Positions 23,953-33,300 of a DNA stretch of 64,000 nucleotides are shown piece by piece. The notes beneath the pieces were generated by a model. The model was not told where the DNA came from, searched no databases, and saw only the letters and a program-made list of their open reading frames with translations. Both the position numbers and the translations under genes were made by a program. Positions within the stretch are counted from its first letter, which is position 1; every line of letters starts with the position of its first letter. The DNA is from Trogon surrucura. Lineage: Eukaryota; Chordata; Aves; Trogoniformes; Trogonidae. Location of the stretch: assembly GCA_020746105.1 (NCBI GenBank), contig CM036639.1, positions 4,231,501-4,295,500 on the forward strand, written 5' to 3'.

Positions 23953-24149
23953 AGGAGGTGAAATAAATGATGTGACGAGTGACTAGTAACAGCTCTGGCT
24001 GTGGATGGCGAGTGCAAGGCAAGGAACCTGGGGGCTGCTTGGAAGGGGCAGCAAGGCAGAGGGGTGCAAGGGAGCTGGTTCCCGTGGGGCAGAGTCAGGG
24101 GGCTGCGGGGTCTCTGTGGTATTACCATCCTCACAAACCCTCTTGCTCA

Positions 24150-24480
24150 AGGTTGCGCCTCCTGCGCTGCACATCGCCGCCGGCTCCCTGAGCCGTGACC
24201 CCCGAAGTCGCGGCAGTTCAGCTCCTTTTTGACGCGGCTCTTCGTGCTCTGGGGTTACCTTTCCTCCCTGCAGCCGTGGCACAAACCAGCTCCAAACCCC
24301 AACGTAAGGCAAGACCAAGCCCGGCCGTGCCGAGGTCGGATGGGGAGGGTTGAGCCCGGCGCGGGTCTGAGCGACCCCGGCTCGTCTGCAGCTGCTTTGG
24401 GAGAGGAGGATGCGCTGCTCCGCTCCGAGAGCTGCCAGCCCCGGGGTGCTGGGACCCGGCTCTGACCTGGTCCCCGGCAG
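24150..24480. other. CpG-dense patch (candidate CpG island)
   Basis: About 30 CpG dinucleotides lie in 330 bp of strongly GC-rich sequence, including ATCGCCGCCGG, GTCGCGGC and CCCGGCGCGGG. By hand estimate the observed/expected ratio is near 0.9, which meets the usual CpG-island criteria for length, GC and ratio. It lies 200 bp from a CR1 fragment but shows no CR1 similarity. A 217-codon minus-strand frame (24636-23983) spans it without recognisable domains. It is the best promoter candidate in the window, but no transcript start or exon can be shown. Confidence 0.5.
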
Positions 24481-26800
24481 AGGGTGGCAGAGCTCCGTGC
24501 TGAGCTGCCGGAGGTTGCAAAACCATCCTGCTCCCGGCAGCTGCAGGAGCAGAGACCCTGCAGCCTGAAGATGAGTGGAGTCGGCGCTGACCTCTTTGCC
24601 CTGTGCTAAGGTGACCCAAAACGTTGCTGGAGTCACGGGCTTTGAGCGAGCCTGGTCGTGTACGAGCTAAAACGTAAACGTGATGCCTCACTAGGAGGTC
24701 GGAACGAAGGGATTGGTGCTTTCCTTCCCTCTGCCACCGAAACCATTAAAGAACTCAACATCTGTCACGGCTCTGGTTCGGCTCTCCAAAAGTTCTTGAA
24801 GGCTTCACCACACAGACAAGGGTCTGTCTCAGAGCCTGTTGGAGAAGGGCAGCGTTACAAAAAGAGAGACAAAAGACAGTCCCGTCTTCGGGGAAGTTCG
24901 GTGCCTCGCGGTTCGTTTTCCCTTCGCATCAGAACGAAAGGGAAAGATTAAGAAATATTTTGCCAAGCGGAAATTTTGCAAATGTCAGAAACATCCCGTC
25001 TGGAAATGCTTCGTTCTGTAGTAATGAAGCAGGATGGGTTGAAAAAGCAAATGTAATATATAAATATTGAACGCCTATAAAATATTTATCACATTCCATG
25101 TAATTTAAATTCTTATTACACCACACTGTGTTACATTATAGCATATAACCAGAGTTAAATCAAACAAGTGCCCCATTTTGACTACAGATTATTTCCATTT
25201 CCAAGGGTGACTCATTCTCATTACATCGTCTCGTTTTGGAAAAAGAAGGTGGTGGGTTTTTTTTTTCCCTGAAATACTGTTTCATTACACATCCCTCCCA
25301 GGTTGTGGAGACAGGCACAGTTCTTCTCAGCCCTCCCAGCAAGAGGTCTCAGATGTTTAGTTTTATAATTCTAGATATGGTGTGATCAGGAAAGGAGGAG
25401 AAGAGGGGAGAGGCTTTACTCTCTCCTGACTTCAATAACTGTGTTTTAGGCTTCCTTGCTTGGAAGCCCTCGGTGGAGACTCCACCGAGAGACCTTCCCC
25501 ACCCAACAGCCAGAAGACCGGGGACCGCTTGTTAAAGGGGTGCGTAAAAACACAATAAAGGGGCACATTTTTTGTACTCTGCCCCCAGAAAGTCACAGGC
25601 TGAGAGGTTCAAGGTCCTGAACGAGCAACTTGCTCTGTGTAGAACGGCAGCTCTGGGGCTGGTCACCTCAGTACCTGGAGAAACCTTTGAGCTGGGTGAG
25701 ATTTTTCTGTGCAGGACCCGCTTCCAGGCAGCACAGGTGGGTGTTAGAGCAAAGCTCATAAATGTGCAGCTGGGAATTAAATGGCTTCTTTCGATCCAGG
25801 TGTGAAGCCTGTGACAGAAAATGAACCTGGGTTTCCTGACTGGGCTGCCAGGACTCACGTTAGCGCTGCCGAAACAGAGTTGGCGCGGTCCTTGCCGGCT
25901 CGGCCGGGCGGTTTGGCTGAGTGGGGGTAGAATCACTCAAGTTTAAAGCATGAAATGATATTTGAGGTTGTAGATCAGTAACGCTGCTCCCGCTCAGCCT
26001 GAGAAAGGCATTTACATCTTTTAAAAACAAGTGTTTTGATTGTGTTTTATGTAGAGTACACATAACCAATGGAAATGTAATAGCCTCTCTGTTACCGAGC
26101 TCATTTTTGCGTTGCTGTGGCTTATGTCTTTATGTCTTTAGGACATTAAATCATCCCTAGGGTCTCGTGTTTTCTTACATCCTCCAGCACTGTTTCTTTT
26201 ATGGTAGACTAAGTCTCTTTATGGGAGATTAAGTTTTACAGTGCGATGCCTCAATCCAATTTTTTGTTCCCACTGCTTGTTCTGCGGACTCTTCCACTTG
26301 CACGGGGTGGAAACTTGGGCTCATGGCAAGCGCTGACATCGCTCCAGGTTGTCACACACCGGCTTCCCCCTCCCTAACCACCAGTTTTAGCTGCAGATGA
26401 CCGAGGGTGTCTCGCAGCACCCTGGTTGGGAGAAAAGGGGAAGATGGGGCAGGTTCAGGGCTTTCAACATCCACATTTAACATTTATTTAATCATTTAAA
26501 TACCAGGCGTTCCAAATTTGCACTACAATGTGCTTTCTGCACGACTGCGATACGTTCACCAGTCGCAGAGTGGAAGTGAGGGCTGTGGCCACCATGAATT
26601 TTTCAGTGAATTTTTCTTTCCATTTCGGAGAAATGCCAGTTTGTGATACCCATAAGGGTCAGATTTGAAGCTTTGCTTTGTTCTGAAAGAAAGGCTGCCC
26701 TAGTCCAAACATTCCAGTTTTTAAATACGGAGTTTCTGAGCATTGAATCGGGAGCTTTCTGGTCAAAAAATATAATTTATTAACACTAGGAAGGAGAAAT
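24481..26800. other. Unique sequence with AT-rich segment, no gene recognised
   Basis: After the CpG-dense patch the sequence becomes AT-rich, strongly so at 25015-25170, where short dyads such as TGTAAT...ATTACA occur. The paired hairpins at 25449-25489 lie in this stretch. A degenerate 20-bp tandem pair (26201-26240, about 14 of 20 matching) sits in another AT-rich part. No exon or transposon was recognised. Confidence 0.5.
25449..25489 (+). repeat. Two abutting perfect hairpins
   Basis: Bases 25449-25468 read GGCTTCC, a 6-base loop, then GGAAGCC, a perfect 7-bp stem. Immediately next, 25469-25489 read CTCGGTGGAG, one base, then CTCCACCGAG, a perfect 10-bp stem. The two dyads share no bases and leave no gap. 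They could be a template-switch product, a structured RNA element, or chance. No T-run follows, so this is not an intrinsic terminator, which would make no sense in this genome anyway. Confidence 0.85.
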
Positions 26801-26866
26801 GTGGACTTGATGATCTTTCGAGGTCCCTTCCAATCCCTAACATTCTATGATTCTATGATTCTATGA
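26801..26866 (+). mobile_element. CR1 LINE fragment, 3' end
   Basis: This is a plus-oriented CR1 terminus of only about 65 bp: GTGGACTTGATGATCTTTCG, AGGTCCCTTCCAATCC, then three ATTCTATG octamers ending at 26866. Everything upstream of 26801 is unrelated AT-rich DNA, so the insertion was truncated almost to its end. Confidence 0.9.
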
Positions 26867-27914
26867 AATGAGGGAGCTGAAACCCAACGAAACAGCAGCG
26901 TTTTGACTGATTCTTGCTCGAATCCCTCCCCGTGCACCACAGGAGGGTTTGTGTAATTCACAACTGGTTTTGCCACAGACAGAAGAAATATTTCGCCGTT
27001 ACAGAGATCTTCTTGGAGCAAAGCTTGTCTCTGGAGTTAATAGGCCTGCCCTGCCCTGGCACCCCGTGGGAGCGCAGGAAGGATCAGGAGACGCTTGGGC
27101 AGCGTCGTGACGGGGCCAGTTAAGCAAGATGGATTGCTGTGACCTCTTGTCACCGTCCCTGCCACGTGTCCAGGTGTGTCACCGCCCTCCTGCACAGCCA
27201 GGGTGCTCCTCGGTGATCCCTTCTCTTTTTATATCTCTTTGCCTCATTGCCTTTCACTCTGTAACTGCCCTGCCAACGAGCTCCTCATTACGCTGGTCCC
27301 CAAACGTTTCTCTTAGAAAACAAAACAGGAGGAGAAAACGTATTTAGCACTAATGCTGCTCACACTGACTTTGTGTCTGGATCTGTTTAATGGGCGGAGG
27401 AGTTGCAGCCCTGGTGGGAGGACGAGTGGGCGCGTGGCTTCTCCAGAACGGGGGCTCTTCCTGGCCGCGGGGGGCTCCGCTGAGGTGCAGGTGGCTGAAG
27501 GAGACAAACTGTTCGAGTTTGAGGTCAAGCTCGGCGTTTAACTGAGGAATATCGGGAAATTCTCATGGACAAGGGGGAGGTGGTGGAGCCCTGAGGTGGG
27601 TCTGGGAGAGAGGGATGGGGAGCAGGTTTCCTGTGGCAGACGGGGCAGAATCAAGTCTGGGTGTTCAAGCAGATGTGAACCAGACCAGTCAGTGAGACGC
27701 TCCGTAAACCTTAAATTCCGAAGCCACGAGGATGAGCTGGTGGGGTAGCAATCCCTTCGCTGGCAGCCGCCTCAGCCTGGCACAGGAGGGCGGACGCTGC
27801 TGTGTCTCCCGAGGGGCATCAAGCGGAAGAGGGATCGGGCTCTGTTCTTTCCTGAGCTGCTCCTGAGCTGACCCTCTGCCTCCCCCATTCCTGGATGCCC
27901 TTCCCCTTCACCCT
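26867..27914. other. Unique sequence, no gene recognised
   Basis: No exon or transposon was recognised in this 1-kb gap between two CR1 ends. The middle (about 27390-27500) is GC-rich with several CpGs but too short for an island. Open frames are all under 80 codons. Confidence 0.55.
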
Positions 27915-27994
27915 CTGGGTGATCCTGCTCTGGCAGGGGAGTTGGACTAGATGATCTTTCAAGGTCCCTTCCAACCCCAGCATTCTGTGATACC
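27915..27994 (+). mobile_element. CR1 LINE fragment, 3' end
   Basis: This plus-oriented CR1 terminus shows GATCCTGCTCTGGCAGG, GTTGGACTAGATGATCT, CCCTTCCAACCCCAGC and ATTCTGTGATACC. The GTGATACC ending links it to the same subfamily as the long copies at 53180 and 63107. It is about 80 bp long and non-coding. Confidence 0.9.
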
Positions 27995-28900
27995 CTCAGG
28001 ATCTGGAGCATCCACCAAATCCATCTTCCCTTCCGCATACTCGCAGCCTTCAAAAGCACAGATTTCTCTCTTCTTTCCAAACGACTTGCTGCAGGTATTC
28101 CACTCGTTTAATCTTCCCTCCTCAGTCCCACCAATGCTTTAATTATTTTTCCCTTCCCATTTTTCTCATCTCCCTCCAATCTCTCTCCTAATGAGGTGCT
28201 TTGAGCTGCTTGTAAAAGCCCAGTTTAGTCCCATCCCAGCGGCCGGGCTCGCCTTAGAGCCAGTCAAAAACTCTCCAGCGAAACCAAGAGCCCTCATGAA
28301 AAACCCCATTTCATGCAGCACCAATTATCTCATTTAACACTTCAGAGATTCCAATGTGTTTGGCCAAGCCCAAGGCCAGGTTCTGTGAAATTTCTTCCCT
28401 GTAGCTCAAGGGCCAGGAGGATTGGGAGTTGGTGGCCAGGTTGCAGCAGCGCTGGAGGTTTTGGGGTGTGCAGGATCTTCCCTGTTCATAGCCTTTCCCT
28501 CTTCTGTCCTCGCTGAAGCTGATGGTGATGGTACTTTCACGGGAGCAGCTGCAAAACCGTGGGAGTTTCTACTCTGTGATAAATTTAAAAAAAAAAAAAA
28601 AGTATTGGTTTCAGTTCAATTTGGACCAGAATTAACAAGCAAAAGGAGGGGGGGGAAAGAAAAAAAAAAAGGAATTTCTTACAAATTTGCTTTTTGGCCA
28701 TCTCCAGCTAGTGTCTCTCTGCTCAAGGACGTGAGGAGTTTGTGAATGCTTGCTTTTCAGCTCGCTGCTGTAGCACACTTCTTGGAGCCAAGAAAAAAAG
28801 TCTGCATAGAAAAAGTATCTAAAACAAACGATCTTTTTTAGGTAAAGCAGAAGGGAGGGAACATGTCTTGATCTAAGTGTCCAAGCACCCATCTGTCTCC
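27995..28900. other. Unique sequence with low-complexity tracts
   Basis: No exon was recognised. The stretch holds a run of 15 A at 28587-28601 and the purine tract at 28641-28674. The longest open frame (107 codons on plus from 28422) crosses both tracts and is not credible as a gene. Confidence 0.55.
28641..28674 (+). repeat. Purine tract, 34 bp
   Basis: Thirty-four consecutive purines with a central G8 followed by an A-run. Such tracts can form triplex or G-rich structures. Here it is probably simple low-complexity DNA. Confidence 0.9.
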
Positions 28901-29106
28901 TAAGGGAGGGGGTTGAGTCCCATCCCTGGGTGTGTTTGAGTGTCACTGACATGTGGTGTTGGGGGAGATGGTTTAGGGGTGAACTTGTAGTGCAGGGTTA
29001 ATGGTTGTAGTGTAGGATTAATGGTCGTAGTGTAGGGTTAATGGTTGGACTCGATGATCCCAAGGGTCTTTTCCAACCTGAACTGTTCTATGATTCTATG
29101 ATTCTA
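28901..29106 (+). mobile_element. CR1 LINE fragment with 20-bp internal triplication
   Basis: This CR1 3' end in plus orientation starts near GGTTGAGTCCCATCCCTGGG, passes GATGGTTTAGGGGTGAAC, and ends GGACTCGATGATCCCAAGG, TTCCAACCTGAAC with ATTCTATG octamers at 29090-29105. Between them GTAGTGNAGGNTTAATGGTN occurs three times (28987-29046), where related copies such as the one at 41935 have it once. It belongs to the subfamily ending TTAATGGTTGGACTCGATGATC, different from the copies with CTGCTCTGGCAGG. Confidence 0.92.
28987..29046 (+). repeat. 20-bp tandem repeat, three copies, inside CR1
   Basis: Three exact-length 20-bp units at 28987, 29007 and 29027, each GTAGTG(C/T)AGG(G/A)TTAATGGT(T/C), differ at only one or two positions. 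The third runs straight into the normal CR1 continuation GGACTCGATGATC. The expansion happened within the element, before or after insertion. Confidence 0.92.
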
Positions 29107-29805
29107 AGAGAAGCTGCTTATGTTAGATTGGGAAAGTTGGTGTTTTTCAGGTATGAACTAATTTGAGGGCGGGAATAGGGGTTGAATTTTGAGGATTTTG
29201 TCGCTTTTTCGTTCATCCTTCGAATTAATCGCTGTCAGTTTGTTACACATCCCGGGTACCCTGATGCAGTTACGTTTGTAACCGCTTTCCTCAGATCCCA
29301 GCTGCCTCTGTGCCCTTAAATCCATCCTGTATTTTGATGAAGATGTTTGAACCCGTCCGTCCAGCCTCCAGGTATTTTGGAGGGTGGCTCGGCTGATCGT
29401 TGGTTCCCCGCCGGTTTCGACGCGTTCCCCGCTGAGCGCATCCAGCAGCTCCAGCCGCTCTTGCTTTGAAGTGAACTCGGCACCACAAACACATTTCAGG
29501 CAAACAGCTTGCCATGGCCCTTTCAAATCCGTATTTCAAAGTGCCGGAGCGTCGCAGTGGGTTTTCTTTTTATGGGGGGGACCTGGGTCTGATTAACTCC
29601 TCTCCTAATCTCTCGAGCCGTTATGTTCAACGAGAAGTGCAAACAGATTGGAACAGTAAACTCAAACAAACAGAGAAATGTCAGCGCGTTAAATTCTTGG
29701 CTGCAGCCTGGCGAAGGAAAATAGATTGCGGAGGGGAAAAGGGAAGCGGGGAGAGGTAGGAAGGAGCTTGTCCATCCTGACCCTGTGACAAGTTCCTGCT
29801 AGGGG
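29107..29805. other. Unique sequence, no gene recognised
   Basis: No exon or transposon was recognised in these 700 bp between two CR1 copies. A 122-codon minus-strand frame (29526-29158) is open but has no known domain. Confidence 0.55.
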
Positions 29806-29852
29806 CAGGGCACGAGGACAGTCACAGGGCACGAGGACGGTTGCAGGGCATG
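29806..29852 (+). repeat. 19-bp tandem repeat, about 2.5 copies
   Basis: Units beginning CAGGGCACGAGGAC start at 29806 and 29825, and a partial third starts at 29844. The array ends just before the CR1 copy at 29861, so it touches that element's 5' truncation point. Confidence 0.8.
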
Positions 29853-29860
29853 CTACGCAC

Positions 29861-30306
29861 CAGGGCTGGAGCAGGTCCAGAGGAGAGCGACGAGGCTGGG
29901 GAAAGGCCTGGAGGGACAGTCCTGTGAGGAGAGGCTGAGAGAGCTGGGGGGGGTTCAGCTGGAGAAGGGGAGACTCAGGGGGACCTCATCACTCTCTAAA
30001 CTCCCCGCAGGGAGGGTGCAGTCAGGGGGGGTCAGGCTCTTCTCCCAGGACGAGAGGGCCCGGCCTGAAACTGCCCCAGGGGAGGTTCGGGTTGGGTCTC
30101 GGGCAGCCCTTCCTCCCGGAGAGGGTGCTCAGGCACTGGGATGCTCTGCCCAGGGCAGGGGGGAGTCCCCGTCCCTGGGGGGTTTGGGGAGAGGCTGGAT
30201 GTGGCACTGGGTGTCCTGGTCTGGCCCAGGTGGGGCTGTTGGGGCACGGGCTGGGCCTGATGGTCTCTGAGGGCTTTTCCAGCCTCTACAATTCTGTGAT
30301 TCTGTG
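29861..30306 (+). mobile_element. CR1 LINE fragment, GC-rich subfamily, end of ORF2
   Basis: This plus-oriented copy of about 445 bp is very GC-rich. Its DNA follows the CR1 ORF2 tail: GGAGCAGGTCCAGAGGAGAG, CTGTGAGGAGAGGCTGAGAG, CAGCTGGAGAAGGGGAGACT, GGGACCTCATCA and GTCAGGCTCTTCTCCCAGGA. It ends GGCCTGATGGTCTCTGAGGG, CTTTTCCAGCC, then ATTCTGTGATTCTGTG. The protein frame is interrupted, for example where the piece from 30016 continues in another frame. It is the same subfamily as the copy at 56047; both carry a long G-rich segment around GTCCCCGTCCCTGGGGGG. Confidence 0.93.
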
Positions 30307-33300
30307 CTTCTCCAGGCAAGTTCAGTGGCAGAGATGGGGTGTACCGGTCACCATCCCTTCACTGGACCACGTGCACCCTGTGTGCTGAAGTGGGAGCAAC
30401 GTGAGGTGACTTTTTTTGGCAGCTCCAAAGCCAAAGGAACACCTTGAGCCCATAGAAGAGCCCCAGCACCATACTCCTTGCTGCAAGGAAGCAGCCTCAC
30501 TGTCCTCAAGGGCTTTTATGGCAAAGAAGCGTTCCTCAAGTGCCTTAATTTCAAGCTCTGTTAAGAACAGGGAGTGAAAGGGAAGACAAGGTCGATTTCT
30601 GATAAAGAAATAAAATCCGGCAGGAGAGATGTCTTATTTCAAAGTTGCTCAGAGAGCTCAGGAAGGAGGGGTCCGGCTGAGCACGAGGCTCTCAGTGGTG
30701 CTGGCATCAGCAGCAGGTTGGTCTGGAGCAACAGGATTTTCTGTAGCAAAAATGAGGCTGGAGCAATTGTGGGATCATGCAGTGGTCTGGGAGGGGTTTG
30801 GGTGGAGCCAGTGGAGTCTCCAGGGAGATGGGGAAGGCAGTTATTCGGGGACGCTTTCATGGGAAAAGGGGAAATTCAGAGCAGGGTCTGCACGTGGAGC
30901 TGGCTTCAGCTCGGAGTTTCCATCCTGAGGAAGGTTTTCCTTTGGTGTCAGAATGAAAATGAACAACAGAAATGGAAAGTTAATATTTGGTTTAGGAAGT
31001 ATTCCGCTCCCCGAGAAATTCATCAACCTCGCTAAACGCTTTGTGAAGCGTGTTGAACTTTTATTTACAGACCATTTTCCAGCAGAATATAATGAAAATT
31101 ACCCAGAAGGTTTATTCCTTGGGGAGAGAGGGGGAAAGCTGAAAGCAAGGATTTACCTCTGCGGCTTGAAAACTTTAGCCCCTGTCACAGGTGACCGATA
31201 CAGCTCAGGCCACTTGCAAATACCTGTGGGGGTTTTAGCACGCGATGGAGTCAGGGCAGCAACAAATGGAATGGACACGAGAAATGGTGAAGGTCATCTC
31301 TGTAACCGTGTTGTGCAGATCTTTCACAGCTTTTGATCCCAGCGCAGAAATGCCTTTGTATCTATTTAATTTAAAAATGAATTGCTTCCCACCCACCTCT
31401 GAAAAACAGAACCTGCCAGGTCAAAGTAAAGCACACAGGCCATTAATTCCAGCTGGACTTAAGGCTGCTTTCCCCACCCGTTCGGCATCTATAATTTACT
31501 GGGTGGCAAGAGGAAGCAGGGGAGAACATCGTCCGCAGTTGCTTGGGAATATCTCCTCCATTTCAAGCATGCCTTTTTTTTTATTTCTTCTCTGGTTGTT
31601 TCTTTTTTTTTCCCCTAATGCAAGAGACTCCTGCAGGCAACATCCTCATCACTGCCCAGGGCAGGTTCATCCTGTGCACTGAGTCAGAGACCACGAGGCA
31701 AAAATAGCAGATGATGACGATGTAGTTAATGACTGTTTCCAGGAACGGGTGCAAAGGGCTTTGGGGGGCAGTCGGTAGCCCCCGTGGCGTTTCACTTGCC
31801 CGTTTGCTTCTCTGAGCCTGTTTCGTTGAGCTGAGTATTTTGTGGTGGGTGGGAATAAACTGCCTCCGCTTCCTTTCTTCCCCTCCCCAAAGCTGTTTAG
31901 CTGCAGGGAGGGAAGGCTGAGGAGGGACTTTTGGACAGCCCTTAAATATCAAAAAGGCTACGGCAAAGAGCACAGGGATAAGCTCTCCTCCCTGGCTGTG
32001 TTGATTAGGACAGAAAGTTCAAGGGCTTTGGGCTGGAGCTCAGCGTTAGCAACAACGCTGGGTTTTAGCAAGTAGCTGGCAATTTAGCAATCTGGGGCAT
32101 CTACCTAAAAGTACCTTTAGAAAGCCTCTTTTTCATGTGGTGAATCTGTAGCGCTTGCTAAGTAGAAGAGCCCTCGCCATCTTTCTGGAGTCAGAATCGT
32201 CCAGAGCAGAAAAAATCCCAAATCAAACCAAGCCAGTTTTGTTTTCTCTGTGCTTTCAGTGCCCCTGCAAGGCTGCTGGGTGCGACTTTGCTGACGGAAG
32301 AAGAAAAACACGATCTAGGGCTGACAGTGTAGCTTCTTCACATCTTCTAAAGCTACCTGCAGGGTAAAATTTTCTGGTGCCAATCTCTCCAAAGAGCTTC
32401 ACAGCTGTTCCAGGTCAGGCAATGTACTTTGGATGTTTAAAATGAGATAGCTTGATCCTCTCACTGTCTCACTCAGCATTTTGGGGGGTTCTCCTGACGA
32501 CTTGCTGGCTGGAAAAACTCCCCAGGTTAGAGAAGCTCACCTGCTCCCGGGTCCCGTCCTTCCAATCTGGTACCAAGAGCCAAATCAGCAGATGAGGGGA
32601 TACGTTCTAGTGACAGAGGATAAACTTGCATTGCCATTTCTGGTATTCTCAACAGCTTTTAGGGAATCTCTCATGATACAGCTGGTCTCATTCCTCAAGA
32701 CACCTCATCTCAGTGTCCCAGGCTCCTGCCCTTGTACCTGGTCTTGGCACCTCAGTCACTTCCACCCCTGCAGGTGATCCCTTTTCTTTGTCATTTTAAC
32801 CTCTGGGGTTTCTGAGATGTCTCATTTTTTCGCTAATTAAGATGATCCCATAAGATTGGTTCGCCTGGAAGCCCCTGATGTGAACTCTTAGCTCGACTTC
32901 CAGTTTAACAGAGCATTTTGTTGAGGCAATGACAAAAAAAAAGAGCCGTCTGCTCTTGGCTTTGGCAGTTGTTGATCGAGCAGGGGATCCATCAGAGAAG
33001 ATGCACCCGCAGTGGGGAGGGCGGAGGTTGCGCCGATTCACTCCAGCCGTGCAGCAGAAGCAGCCCAGGTTTCTGGGGGATGGAGCTGAGCTCTCGGAGT
33101 GGCTCCATCTGTTTTTTCCCCTTGGACAGTCACTGAAGGGCCGGGATGTGATCATCCTGGAGTATTTCAGCCTGTTCTGGTTGGTTTCTCGCTCAGGCCA
33201 TCAGTCTGGTTCGGGTCCGGGCAGCCAAGGGCCAGCAGCCCCAGAGAGCACGTCCCTCCCTTCGCCAGCACTTGTCTTTCTGCCGCTTCCCTGACGTGTC

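Noticed and set aside
23983-24636. A 217-codon minus-strand frame over the CpG-dense patch
   Set aside because: CpG- and GC-rich DNA has few stop codons, and the product is unrecognisable and low in complexity.
25449-25489. Hairpins as a bacterial-type terminator
   Set aside because: No T-run follows and the genome is a vertebrate one.
28987-29046. Regularly spaced repeat as a CRISPR array
   Set aside because: The units abut without spacers and lie inside a CR1 element of a vertebrate genome.
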